In this document: positions 1 through 8,707 of the stretch, piece after piece
Layout of the letters: the number at the start of each line of letters is the position of its first letter
Position numbering within the stretch: position 1 is the stretch's first letter
Origin: an uncultured Alphaproteobacteria bacterium
GTDB taxonomy: Bacteria > Pseudomonadota > Alphaproteobacteria > Rs-D84
Reading direction: 5' to 3'
Assembly: GCA_944392595.1 (NCBI GenBank)
Contig: CALXXD010000003.1
Span: 1 to 64,000, forward strand
Length of the DNA stretch: 64,000 nucleotides
Position numbers and translations under genes: made by a program
The notes under the pieces: model-generated
The model's database searches: none
What the model was told of the DNA's origin: nothing
The model's input: only the letters and a program-made list of their open reading frames with translations

Positions 1-2229
1 TTTATAGCAATATGTGCCAACAGCTTCGTATCCTTCAATGCACACGCACATATCATTAACTCTTCTTTTTTCTGTTCTGTTTTGATCCGTCGTCGTGTCA
101 TAAATCGAATTATCCGGGCACAGCAATGATTGATAGAACATCTCAGATATACTTTGTATGCATGTGTTATTGGCATCAGTGATGCCATCCACAGTGGTGC
201 CATCCACTGGACAACTTTCGTTGTCACCATCAAACACGGCGTATGCGCATGTTAATGCCACATTGCGGCACGCGCCACGCATTACGTTGTATATGCTGGA
301 CACGCTGGCACTGGATGTCCAAGAATTAACCTGGGTTACCTGCTGATTATAGCAATTGGCGACATCCAATATACAATTCGACGAATAATCAGAAATAATC
401 TGTTGCTGTTGCGCCTTGATATTAACCATTGCGCGCTGGACATAATTCACGACAATATCGTTATACGGCGAATATGTTTTGTCTTTGTACGTATATGCCT
501 GGCACTTGTCCAGAACAGGGCGGCACAGTCCTTCGGCGGTGGCATCTTCTTGGGTGCCGATTTTTTGCAAAAGATATTTTGCAATACACCGTCCATCGTT
601 ACCGCCACCAGCCATTTCACCATCGGTCACAGTGCCACTTTTTTTGCAGTAATCTGTTGTTAATAGCGTGTCTTTGCCGTATGCAGTTTGCAAAAATTCG
701 CTGTCAATATCCGCATTGTTATAATTTTGCATAAAATCAGTGATGTTGGTGATGTTTTCACCCAAAACGACTTCGCCGTTTTCATCGATATACCGTTTGG
801 TTGGGTCCAAACATTTTGTATAATTCGCGCCGCACACCATTTCGTCAGTCATACACGTGTCCAGTGCGGCGATACATGCCTTGGCATCATATTGATTTTG
901 GTTCTTCATCACGGCCAAGCGTGCCTTTTGCAGCATCAGGTTCGCACTGCGTACGTTGGACACCAAAGTTTCGTTCATTTTGGTTAAGCCTTGCTCGTAC
1001 GAAATGCAGTCTTTATCAATTGCCAAATCATAGTTCGCCGTAATTTGATCGATGTTTGCGCCGGCCTCTTCACACTGATTCAGTACAGATTTACAACGAT
1101 TGCGTGCCGAATTATACAAATCTGTCCCGCGCAGGTTGGAAAAACTGGACGTGCCGGTATTCAGAAAATCCAGGTTAAATATATCCGCCGAATTAGACGA
1201 AAAATCCAAATTCATATCCAACCCGAACGAAGTTGATGTGGATGAATAACTGCTTGTGCTGGTCGGGTCACGAATTAAATCTTCGATTTCGTCCAGCATA
1301 CTGCGCGTTTCAGACGTATCGCGTGCGCCGGACAGTGCTTCTTCGGCCTCGGTCTCTTCCATAATGGCGCGGATTTCATCGGCCGATAATCCGACATAGC
1401 GAATGCGTTGTGCAACATCGTTTAATTGATTGTTTGCGTCGGTAACAGCCTCTTCCACGCTGGTGTAATCCGACAAATTGGCGGAACAAGAACAACGTCC
1501 CTGGTTGGAATCAATCACATTACAGAACTGATCCATGCAATCATTATATTGTTGCTGGCATGATGCGTTCAAATCAGTTGTTAATTCCAAACGCTGGGTA
1601 GCCTCGGCAATGGATTCTGTGGTGGGTGTTGTTGTTGCGGCGCGTGCGCCAACCGTGCGATTTTGTTCGCGTACAGCATTTTGTGCGGCCACGGCCGGTG
1701 TGGGTGCGCGCTGGACCACGTTTGTTGTGCGACGTGCGTCTGAATTTTTATTAACGTTATTTGCGCTTCCGCCCCGTGATACAGTTGCGCCCGCCCCAGT
1801 GCGTGATTGATTTACAACCTGATTTGTGGTGGCCGTGCGTGACACAGTCCCCGTGCCAATCGTATTAATCGTTCCCCGTGGCACAGACGTTTCCCGTGGC
1901 GTATCGTTCAAATCCAAAACACGCCCATTGCCATCCCCGCGTGATACAGCGGTGCGCCCGGTTGTGCCGTCACCACGTGTGACCACACCACGCGTTGTTG
2001 CCATGCGTGATACAACGTTATCCGATGCGTCGTCTGACGTGTTGCGCGATTGATTTTGCCCCGTGCGCGATACAGTCGTCGCGCCCCGACGTGACGCGGA
2101 TGAATTATTTTCTGTGCTGGATGTATTGTCCCCCGGCGTCAAACGTGATACAGCAAAAGCACCACCGTCGGCAAAAACCAACGGAAACAGTGCCGCTATC
2201 AAGAAAAAGCACAGGGGCAATCTTTTCAT
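1..2229 (-). CDS. Secreted Cys-rich protein with N-terminal VSR-repeat region, 3' end outside window
   Basis: Reading leftward from ATG at 2229 (AAGGA just upstream), the frame stays open to the window edge, giving about 743 residues with no stop. The N-terminus, MKRLPLCFFLIAALFPLVFA, is a clear signal peptide. Residues about 25-190 are low-complexity, rich in Ser, Thr, Arg, Asn and Gly, with the tripeptide VSR (or QSR, VTR) recurring roughly every 12-25 residues. The rest has many Cys, often 6-8 residues apart, and Gln/Asn-rich helical stretches; the last visible part reads CVCIEGYEAVGTYCYK. I do not recognise a family. Export plus many Cys suggests a disulfide-rich periplasmic or surface protein. 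A role with the nearby T4SS-like genes is only a guess. The gene is convergent with nothing visible and is transcribed away from tag. Confidence 0.8.
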   Translation of the reverse strand, partial: MKRLPLCFFLIAALFPLVFADGGAFAVSRLTPGDNTSSTENNSSASRRGATTVSRTGQNQSRNTSDDASDNVVSRMATTRGVVTRGDGTTGRTAVSRGDGNGRVLDLNDTPRETSVPRGTINTIGTGTVSRTATTNQVVNQSRTGAGATVSRGGSANNVNKNSDARRTTNVVQRAPTPAVAAQNAVREQNRTVGARAATTTPTTESIAEATQRLELTTDLNASCQQQYNDCMDQFCNVIDSNQGRCSCSANLSDYTSVEEAVTDANNQLNDVAQRIRYVGLSADEIRAIMEETEAEEALSGARDTSETRSMLDEIEDLIRDPTSTSSYSSTSTSFGLDMNLDFSSNSADIFNLDFLNTGTSSFSNLRGTDLYNSARNRCKSVLNQCEEAGANIDQITANYDLAIDKDCISYEQGLTKMNETLVSNVRSANLMLQKARLAVMKNQNQYDAKACIAALDTCMTDEMVCGANYTKCLDPTKRYIDENGEVVLGENITNITDFMQNYNNADIDSEFLQTAYGKDTLLTTDYCKKSGTVTDGEMAGGGNDGRCIAKYLLQKIGTQEDATAEGLCRPVLDKCQAYTYKDKTYSPYNDIVVNYVQRAMVNIKAQQQQIISDYSSNCILDVANCYNQQVTQVNSWTSSASVSSIYNVMRGACRNVALTCAYAVFDGDNESCPVDGTTVDGITDANNTCIQSISEMFYQSLLCPDNSIYDTTTDQNRTEKRRVNDMCVCIEGYEAVGTYCYK
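1783..2151 (-). repeat. Degenerate coding repeat, GTATCACGC-like unit
   Basis: On the minus strand the sequence GTATCACGC or close variants recurs about eight times at irregular spacing (near 1783, 1846, 1941, 2001, 2064, 2142). It is in frame with the Cys-rich protein and encodes V-S-R. Spacing is not constant, so this is a dispersed peptide motif, not a strict tandem repeat. Confidence 0.75.
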
Positions 2230-2241
2230 TTATTTTCCTTA

Positions 2242-2250
2242 ATTATATCA
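2242..2250 (-). promoter_or_regulatory. Extended -10 promoter of the Cys-rich secreted protein
   Basis: The minus strand reads TGATATAAT (TGn plus TATAAT). The TATAAT ends 12 nt before the ATG at 2229, so the mRNA leader would be only about 6 nt. No good -35 is visible. Confidence 0.6.
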
Positions 2251-2286
2251 CAACAGCGCAACAGTGAAAAGATTAATTTTTGGCCT

Positions 2287-2859
2287 TTATTGTTTTATGT
2301 GACAAAAACATTCCGGCAGATGGGAATTTATAACGCCCGTTGCCTGTAAAAACGCATAAATGGTGGTGGTGCCGACAAAGCGCATCCCGCGTCGGCGCAA
2401 ATCGTTGGATATTTTGTCTGATAATTCAGATTGTGTTTTATCGTATTCGTAAATAATTTTCCCATCCGTCCATTGCCACAGGTATTTATCAAATGTCCCA
2501 AATTCATCAATTATTTTCGCAAATACGCGCGCATTATTAACCGTTGCGACAATTTTGCGCCTGTTACGAATTATCCCGTCGTCCTGCATCAGTTCTGATA
2601 TTTTTTTATCGTCATAATTGCACACAGCGCGTAAATCAAAATTATCAAACGCGCGGCGGAAATTGTCGCGTTTGTTCAAAATACATTCCCATGACAATCC
2701 GGCCTGAAATGTTTCCAGCATTAACATTTCAAACAGCGTTGCATCATCATGCGTTGGCACACCCCATTCCATATCGTGATACTGGATATATTTTTCATTT
2801 TTTGGATTTGCCCAATAACAACGCACGCGACCATCAGACCAAGATTTTTTCGAAATCAC
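2287..2859 (-). CDS. tag: DNA-3-methyladenine glycosylase I
   Basis: Removes 3-methyladenine from alkylated DNA (base excision repair, cytoplasm). The 190-residue product has family hallmarks: RCYWA near residue 14, YHDMEWGVPTHDD, and LETFQAGLSWECILNKR. A C-terminal H-x3-C (SHLPEC) fits the His/Cys zinc ligands of Tag, together with the early Cys and the His of YHD. The start codon is GTG at 2859 and overlaps the stop of the upstream alkyltransferase gene as GTGA, so the two are translationally coupled. Normal family length, nothing missing. Together they form a two-gene alkylation-repair operon, although no Ada regulator is seen. Confidence 0.95.
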   Translation of the reverse strand: MISKKSWSDGRVRCYWANPKNEKYIQYHDMEWGVPTHDDATLFEMLMLETFQAGLSWECILNKRDNFRRAFDNFDLRAVCNYDDKKISELMQDDGIIRNRRKIVATVNNARVFAKIIDEFGTFDKYLWQWTDGKIIYEYDKTQSELSDKISNDLRRRGMRFVGTTTIYAFLQATGVINSHLPECFCHIKQ

Positions 2860-3350
2860 AGTTTTACACCTTCGTGCTGTAACAATTTTATTTTTGTGTT
2901 AATGCCCGCCGCATATCCGATTATTGCACCGTTTGCGCCAACCACGCGATGACACGGAATAATAACAGAAATACGATTACAACCCACCGCAGAACCGACC
3001 GCACGTGGAAACGCGCCAATGCGCCGCGCAATATCGCCGTATGTGATGGTTTGTCCGTATGGAATTTTGCATAATTCGTTCCAAACAGCGCGCTGAAAAT
3101 CGGTCCCCATGGGTGCCAAATCTAAATCAGAAATTGATGGATTGTGTCCCAAAAAATATTCATTCAACCATTTGCGCGTACGAACAAAAATCTGCAAATC
3201 ATCTTGGCGCGTGGTGTTTGACGGTATGCCGGCCATAAAGTGTTTTTGCCCATTTATCCACAGACCGATTAACGCAACGCCATCTGATGCCATGGTGACG
3301 TGCCCGATTGGGGTATTGTGTTGCGATGTAAAGATATTATTGTCTGCCAT
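2856..3350 (-). CDS. ogt: Methylated-DNA--protein-cysteine methyltransferase
   Basis: Transfers alkyl groups from O6-alkylguanine (and O4-alkylthymine) to its own Cys. The 164-residue protein carries the canonical active site IIPCHRVVGANGAIIGYAAG near its C-terminus. The helix-turn-helix and arginine-finger segment GTDFQRAVWNELCKIPYGQTITYGDIA lies before it. The N-terminal third is the usual weakly conserved domain (HNTPIGHVTMASDGVALIGLWI). There is no Ada Zn domain or AraC domain, so this is the Ogt type. It is first gene of ogt-tag, divergent from oleate hydratase with about 98 bp between the starts; no clear promoter was picked there. Confidence 0.95.
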   Translation of the reverse strand: MADNNIFTSQHNTPIGHVTMASDGVALIGLWINGQKHFMAGIPSNTTRQDDLQIFVRTRKWLNEYFLGHNPSISDLDLAPMGTDFQRAVWNELCKIPYGQTITYGDIARRIGAFPRAVGSAVGCNRISVIIPCHRVVGANGAIIGYAAGINTKIKLLQHEGVKL

Positions 3351-3448
3351 TGTTTGTTGAAAAGAGTCCTGTTTATTTACACATCCAAAACGTAATAAAA
3401 TTATTGCGTGTTTTAATACCAGTTACAATAAAAAAAAGGAGAGAGAAC

Positions 3449-5221
3449 ATGTATTACACTAACGGTAATTACGAGGCCTTTGCCAACCCGTTGCCACCGG
3501 CGGATTCTGCGAAAAAATCTGCGTATATAGTGGGTGGTGGCTTGGCCGGTTTGGCGGCGGCTGTGTTTATGATTCGCGACGGAAAAATGCGCGGCAATAA
3601 AATTCATATTTTCGAAGAATTGCCCATCGCCGGCGGCAGTATGGACGGCATAAAAAATCCCCAGCGTGGCTTTATCATTCGTGGTGGCCGCGAAATGGAG
3701 GCGCACTTTGAAACACTGTGGGACCTGTTTCGTTCGATTCCGTCACTGGAAAACCCAGATATTTCCGTTTTAGACGAATTTTATTGGCTGAACAAATCAG
3801 ACCCCAGTTTTTCGCATTGTCGTGCGATTGAACGTCGCGGGCATCGTATGCGCGATGATGGTAAATTAACACTGACCCCCACGGCCATCCGCGAAATGAT
3901 AGATTTGGCACTGACCCCCGAAGAAAAATTGCAAGACGTTCAAATCGACCAAGTATTTGGCAATGAATTTTTTGAATCGAACTTTTGGCTGTATTGGGCA
4001 ACTATGTTCGCATTTGAAAAATGGTCCAGCGCGATGGAAATGCGTCGTTACTTACTGCGCTTTATCCATCATGTTGGCAAATTGGCGGATATGTCTGCAT
4101 TAAAATTTACCAAATACAACCAGTACGAATCGTTGATAACACCATTGGTGCGCTGGTTGGAATCACATGGGGTAAAATTTCATTTTGATACGACAATTAC
4201 GAACCTGGACGTAAATTGCAAACAAAATAAAAAAGTTGCCCAGAAAATAGAAATGATAAAATCAGGCCGTCGGCGCGAGATAAAATTGTCGCCTGATGAT
4301 TTGGTGTTTGTGACCAACGGTTCAATCACAGAAAGCACAACGTACGGCGATAACGATACGCCCGCAGATAAAAAACACGAATTGGGCGCATCGTGGCAAT
4401 TGTGGAAAAATCTGGCGGCCCAGTGCGATGAATTTGGCAAACCTGAAAAATTCTGTGAAAATATTCCTGATGCAAATTGGGTTATATCTGCGACTATCAC
4501 GCTGTTTGACGATACGGTTGTTCCGTACATAGAAAAAATCTGTAAAAAAGATCCGCACAGTGGTTCTATTGTCAGCAGTGGCCCCGTCACCATCAAAGAT
4601 TCCAATTGGTTGTACGGTTTCAGTATTTCACGCCAGCCTCATTTCCGTGCGCAAAAACCAAACGAGATTGTTGTTTGGACATACGGATTGTTGTCTGATA
4701 CAGATGGTAATTATATAAAGAAAAAAATCGCCGATTGTACCGGTGCTGAATTATGTGCGGAATGGTTGTATCATATTGGTGTGCCGACATCTGAAATCGA
4801 AGATATCGCACACAATCGGTCAAATACAGTCCCGTCGCACATGCCATATATAACAACGTATTTTATGCCGCGCGCATTGGGCGACAGACCTTTGGTTGTG
4901 CCAAAGGGTTCGGTAAATCTTGCGTTTATTGGTAACTATGCAGAAACCGAACGCGATACAGTTTTCACGACTGAATATTCTGTGCGCACCGCTATGCAGG
5001 CGGTATATACGCTGCTGAAAATCGATCGTGGCGTACCCGAGGTCTTTGATTCATGCTTTGACATACGTATGTTGTTACAAAGCATATATTACCTGAACGA
5101 TGGTAAAAAATTACGGGATTTGGATGTGCCCTGGGTTATGAAATTGCTGGAAAAGCAGGGTATGAAACATGTTCGTGGTACATATTTGGAACAATTGTTG
5201 CGTGAAGCAAAGTTGATATAA
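3449..5221 (+). CDS. ohyA: Oleate hydratase (FAD-dependent)
   Basis: Adds water to the cis-9 double bond of unsaturated fatty acids to give 10-hydroxy fatty acids; FAD-bound, cytoplasmic or membrane-peripheral. The frame is open from 3350, but ATG 3449 with AAAGGAGAGAGAAC in front is the natural start and gives 590 residues, usual for the family. Seen in the sequence: FAD Rossmann motif AYIVGGGLAGLAAAVFMI near residue 25, IFEELPIAGGSMDG, and RGGREMEAHFETLWDLF, all typical of the former myosin-cross-reactive antigen family. The gene stands alone: divergent from ogt and followed by a strong terminator. The family often detoxifies host or dietary unsaturated fatty acids in gut and skin bacteria, which would fit a host-associated life. 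Confidence 0.95.
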   Translation: MYYTNGNYEAFANPLPPADSAKKSAYIVGGGLAGLAAAVFMIRDGKMRGNKIHIFEELPIAGGSMDGIKNPQRGFIIRGGREMEAHFETLWDLFRSIPSLENPDISVLDEFYWLNKSDPSFSHCRAIERRGHRMRDDGKLTLTPTAIREMIDLALTPEEKLQDVQIDQVFGNEFFESNFWLYWATMFAFEKWSSAMEMRRYLLRFIHHVGKLADMSALKFTKYNQYESLITPLVRWLESHGVKFHFDTTITNLDVNCKQNKKVAQKIEMIKSGRRREIKLSPDDLVFVTNGSITESTTYGDNDTPADKKHELGASWQLWKNLAAQCDEFGKPEKFCENIPDANWVISATITLFDDTVVPYIEKICKKDPHSGSIVSSGPVTIKDSNWLYGFSISRQPHFRAQKPNEIVVWTYGLLSDTDGNYIKKKIADCTGAELCAEWLYHIGVPTSEIEDIAHNRSNTVPSHMPYITTYFMPRALGDRPLVVPKGSVNLAFIGNYAETERDTVFTTEYSVRTAMQAVYTLLKIDRGVPEVFDSCFDIRMLLQSIYYLNDGKKLRDLDVPWVMKLLEKQGMKHVRGTYLEQLLREAKLI

Positions 5222-5225
5222 AAAA

Positions 5226-5246
5226 CGGGGCGACGCCCCGTTTTTT
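5226..5246 (+). terminator. Rho-independent terminator of ohyA
   Basis: CGGGGC-GAC-GCCCCG stem-loop directly followed by six T, starting 4 nt after the ohyA stop. Confidence 0.9.
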
Positions 5247-5295
5247 ATTTTGAATATATTTCCCCAATAAAAAACAGTTTGCAAATATAAAAAAA

Positions 5296-5311
5296 TGTGA
5301 AAATATTCACA
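5296..5311. promoter_or_regulatory. Operator-like inverted repeat before the Nudix gene
   Basis: TGTGAA-AATA-TTCACA, 20 bp upstream of the Nudix start codon. Its symmetry and position suggest a regulator-binding site. No regulator is identified. Confidence 0.4.
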
Positions 5312-5331
5312 CGAAAAACGGGGAAATTAAC

Positions 5332-5853
5332 ATGACTGAAATCATAGACTTATATGACAATGCGCGTCGATTTGCGCGAACAATTGAACATGGTGCGCCT
5401 GTGCCTGATGGGTTAAACAGATATTCTGTGCATGTATGGTTTGTTAATTCGAATAATCAAATTTTATTACAGCAACGTTTGCATAACAATCATAAATATT
5501 CTGATATGTGGTGCCACACAGGCGGCGGTGTGCAACACGGCGAAGATGGATGGACCGCCGCCACCCGTGAATGCATCGAAGAAATTGGTGTTGCGCCTGA
5601 TATAAACAATGCTGTGTTTATTGGCACTTTTCATCGGGCGCACAAATTTGTTGATGTATGGATGGTGCGTGCTGATTTGAATTTGTCTGATTTGAAATTG
5701 CAACAATCCGAAGTTCAATCAATCCAGTGGGTTGATATAAAACGCATACGCGAAATACACGCGGCCGGGATGTTTATGCCGACTGCATGGACAGGTTGCA
5801 AAATGATGTTAAAATATTTACAGCGCGTATGTAATGTAAATTTGGATTCGTGA
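5332..5853 (+). CDS. Nudix hydrolase
   Basis: Hydrolyses a nucleoside diphosphate linked to another moiety; the exact substrate is unknown. The 173-residue protein has a complete Nudix box around residues 64-86: GGGVQHGEDGWTAATRECIEEIG, where the REcIEEIG Glu residues bind the metal. The start of the fold, YSVHVWFVNSNNQILLQQR, and the length resemble the isopentenyl-diphosphate isomerase-like and YfcD-like Nudix branch. The IPP isomerase family's own catalytic Cys pattern is not obvious, so I leave the function general. ATG 5332 has GGGGA in front. It is convergent with dnaQ, 9 bp apart. Confidence 0.88.
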   Translation: MTEIIDLYDNARRFARTIEHGAPVPDGLNRYSVHVWFVNSNNQILLQQRLHNNHKYSDMWCHTGGGVQHGEDGWTAATRECIEEIGVAPDINNAVFIGTFHRAHKFVDVWMVRADLNLSDLKLQQSEVQSIQWVDIKRIREIHAAGMFMPTAWTGCKMMLKYLQRVCNVNLDS

Positions 5854-5862
5854 CATTTTTTT

Positions 5863-6540
5863 TCAAGAATTGATTTTTTCCATAAACGCATTGTGTGCCG
5901 CCAATTCATCCGCATGCGCGGGAAATGTTCGGTGCGGAAAATTATCACCAATTTTTGGATGTGATAAAAACGCCGCGTGTTGCTTTGCGATTATTTCGGA
6001 TACATCGGGTGCAGGCGCGGTATTTTCCAGTTCTTTATAAACCTTGGCCAAAATTTCAGCATCGATTAACGCGCCGTGTGCATCTGCACGTGCGGTCAGT
6101 GATATTCCATACCATTTGGCCAGTGCATCCAACGAATAACTTTTGGGACCAAACACACGATTGCGCGCAATCACAATTGAATCCAGTTGCTGACTGCGCG
6201 GGATTTCAGGCAACCCAATTATTCGCAATTCGTGATTTATAAACGGAAAGTCAAAATCCAATCCGTTGTGCGCGACAATCGGACTGTCGCCGATAAAGTC
6301 CAAAAACTTTGGCGCAACCGCCGCCATTTTTGGTTTGTCTTCCAAAAAAGCGTTCGAAATTTTATGAACTTTATACGAATCGGGCGGGATGATTTTGCCA
6401 TCTGGATTGATATATTCATGGAAAGTATTGTCTGTGATTTTTCCATCGATCATTTCGACCGCCCCGATTTCTATGCACCGGTCACCGCGCATATATTCGA
6501 ACCCAGTCGTTTCAATATCAAAACAAATAATACGTCCCAT
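5863..6540 (-). CDS. dnaQ: DNA polymerase III epsilon subunit (3'-5' proofreading exonuclease)
   Basis: Proofreading exonuclease of the replicase. All three DEDDh motifs are visible: ExoI FDIETTGFEY at the N-terminus, ExoII IVAHNGLDFDFPFINHEL in the middle, and ExoIII ADAHGALIDAEILAKVY with the catalytic His and Asp. The frame extends 5 codons upstream to 6555, but MGRIICFDIETTG at 6540 is the expected N-terminus and has GGGA 9 nt upstream. The product is 225 residues, normal for alphaproteobacterial DnaQ. Divergent from uvrD; the intergenic region is under 80 bp and holds the uvrD promoter. Confidence 0.95.
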   Translation of the reverse strand: MGRIICFDIETTGFEYMRGDRCIEIGAVEMIDGKITDNTFHEYINPDGKIIPPDSYKVHKISNAFLEDKPKMAAVAPKFLDFIGDSPIVAHNGLDFDFPFINHELRIIGLPEIPRSQQLDSIVIARNRVFGPKSYSLDALAKWYGISLTARADAHGALIDAEILAKVYKELENTAPAPDVSEIIAKQHAAFLSHPKIGDNFPHRTFPAHADELAAHNAFMEKINS

Positions 6541-6567
6541 TGTCCCCGTTCCCATTAAAATATAGTT

Positions 6568-6596
6568 TTGTAAAGTTTAATTTTCTGTATTATAAT
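6568..6596 (+). promoter_or_regulatory. Sigma-70-type promoter of uvrD
   Basis: TTGTAA, 17-bp spacer, TATAAT. The expected transcription start (about 6603) coincides with GTG 6603 and lies 9 nt before ATG 6612, so the mRNA would be leaderless or nearly so. This rules out the longer frame from 6540. Confidence 0.8.
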
Positions 6597-6611
6597 GCGG
6601 TGGTGAATTTA

Positions 6612-8702
6612 ATGCTAGAAAATCTTAATCCTGAACAAAAATTGGCGGTTGAAACGACCGAAGGGCCATTGTTGGTACTGTCTGGGGCGGGGACTGGGAA
6701 AACGCGCGTTTTAACGACGCGTGTGGCGTATATATTAAATAAATCATTGGCGCACCCGTGGCAGGTTTTGGCCCTGACTTTCACCAACAAAGCGGCCAAC
6801 GAAATGAAAAATCGATTGGCGACGTTTTCATCTGGCACGTCTTGGTATGCATCTGATGTATGGTGTGGTACATTTCATTCAATATGTTTGCGGATATTAC
6901 GTTCAAATGCAGATGCAGCCGGACTGCGGCGTGATTTTATAATCTATGGTGACGAAGAACAAAAAACGATATTAAAAAACGTTTTGACAGATATGGGAAT
7001 GGACATCAAAGATTTCAATCCCGCCGATTGGGTCGAACGAATTTCTGCGATAAAAGACAAAGGGCTGCACAGTACTGAACAAACATCCGCGGTCGCGATG
7101 AAAATATTAAACGCATATAATGCGGAATTGGCGCGTATGGGTGCGGTTGATTTTGGTGATATTATATTGCGCGTGTTACAATTGTTTGATGCGTTTCCTG
7201 ACATTTTGGCGCGGTATCAGCGTCAATTTCGATATATCCTGGTTGATGAATTCCAAGATACCAACGCCGCCCAGATGCAGTTTTTACAAATGCTGACACG
7301 CGGGATTGAAAATCCGAATATTTGCTGTGTGGGTGATGACGACCAGTCTATTTATTCTTGGCGTGGTGCGGAAATAAAAAATATTTTGAATTTTGAAAAA
7401 ACATTTCCGTCTGCAAAAATAATCAGACTGGAAACAAATTATCGCAGTACGCCGAATATCTTGGGGGCTGCGAATTCATTAATTCGGCATAATGCGGGCC
7501 GTTTGGGCAAAGATTTGCGTACGCGCCCCGATGCGCCCGCGGGCGAACCTGTTTATGTTTTAACCGTCCCATCTGATTATGACGAGGCACGCTTAATCGC
7601 GGACACAGTTCTGCACAAAAACGCGGACGAACCGTTTTCAAATTTTGCGATTTTAATTCGTGCGGGGTCATTGTCGCGTTTGTTCGAAGAAGAATTTACA
7701 ACGCGCGGTGTGCCTTATAAATTAATCGGCGCAACCAAGTTTTATGATCGCGCAGAAATTCGTGATGCGATTGCATATTTGCGATTGTTGGTGTATCCGT
7801 TTGATGATATATCTTTTGTGCGGGTAATTGGCAAACCGCGGCGTGGTTTTGGGCCGTCTGCAATTGCAAAATTACGCGCAGCGGGTAAAAATTTAATGGA
7901 CGGATTGCGTGTGGCGTCGCTTTCAGGAAAACAACGCGCGGCCGCAGATGCGTTTTTATCTGCGTTTGATTTTGATTGGATGTCGATGTCGCCGATGGAT
8001 GCCGCGCAAAAATTGTTGGACGGTGCTGGATATATCCAGATGTGGCGTGAATCCAAAGATGTCGATGCCACCGACCGATTGGATAATATTCGCGAATTAA
8101 TAAACAATGTAATCAGTAAATATGACACGTTGCCCGAATTTTTGGAACATGCTGCGTTAATGATGACGGACGACAATGATTCAGACGATGCCGCACCCGT
8201 ATCTGATGCGGTCAGTATAATGACAATTCACGCGGCCAAAGGATTGGAATTTGATACTGTATTTTTGCCCGCCTGGGAAGAGGGCATATTCCCCAACGAT
8301 ATGGCGGTGCAATCGGGCGGATTGGAAGAAGAACGGCGGCTTGCATACGTTGCGATAACGCGCGCGCGCCGTCGTGCGATAATTATAAACGCCATGTGCC
8401 GCATGGTGTTTGGCAATCGTCAGTATAATTCGCCCAGCCGTTTTATTACTGAAATGGATAATAAGTTTTTGGAATTCCAGGGTGGCACGCCGCGCGGCGC
8501 ATACAATTACAGCCCGCGCCCATACACCGCACCAAAACCGCGCCCCGCACCGCAACAGAAACACACTGTTGGTCGATTGGTTGAACATACCGAGATGGGA
8601 CGTGGCGTTGTTATCGAAGAAAATGGCGATATATTAACAGTTGCATTTCGCGCACGTGGAATCAAAAAAGTCGCACGTGCATACGTAAAATTTATTGATT
8701 GA
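6612..8702 (+). CDS. uvrD: UvrD/PcrA-type 3'-5' DNA helicase
   Basis: ATP-driven single-strand translocase acting in nucleotide-excision and mismatch repair and in clearing RecA or stalled polymerases. The order of SF1A motifs is complete: Q motif NPEQKLAV, Walker A GAGTGKT, DEFQDTNAAQ, GDDDQSIYSWRGA, LETNYRST, TIHAAKGLEFDTVFLP and EEERRLAYVAITRAR. The C-terminus (VGRLVEHTEMGRGVVIE to VKFID) looks like the Tudor-like PcrA/UvrD tail that contacts RNA polymerase. From ATG 6612 it is 696 residues; GTG 6603 (3 codons longer) is the alternative, both close to the predicted transcription start. Ends 5 bp before a convergent VirB6-like gene. Confidence 0.95.
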   Translation: MLENLNPEQKLAVETTEGPLLVLSGAGTGKTRVLTTRVAYILNKSLAHPWQVLALTFTNKAANEMKNRLATFSSGTSWYASDVWCGTFHSICLRILRSNADAAGLRRDFIIYGDEEQKTILKNVLTDMGMDIKDFNPADWVERISAIKDKGLHSTEQTSAVAMKILNAYNAELARMGAVDFGDIILRVLQLFDAFPDILARYQRQFRYILVDEFQDTNAAQMQFLQMLTRGIENPNICCVGDDDQSIYSWRGAEIKNILNFEKTFPSAKIIRLETNYRSTPNILGAANSLIRHNAGRLGKDLRTRPDAPAGEPVYVLTVPSDYDEARLIADTVLHKNADEPFSNFAILIRAGSLSRLFEEEFTTRGVPYKLIGATKFYDRAEIRDAIAYLRLLVYPFDDISFVRVIGKPRRGFGPSAIAKLRAAGKNLMDGLRVASLSGKQRAAADAFLSAFDFDWMSMSPMDAAQKLLDGAGYIQMWRESKDVDATDRLDNIRELINNVISKYDTLPEFLEHAALMMTDDNDSDDAAPVSDAVSIMTIHAAKGLEFDTVFLPAWEEGIFPNDMAVQSGGLEEERRLAYVAITRARRRAIIINAMCRMVFGNRQYNSPSRFITEMDNKFLEFQGGTPRGAYNYSPRPYTAPKPRPAPQQKHTVGRLVEHTEMGRGVVIEENGDILTVAFRARGIKKVARAYVKFID

Positions 8703-8707
8703 TTGTT

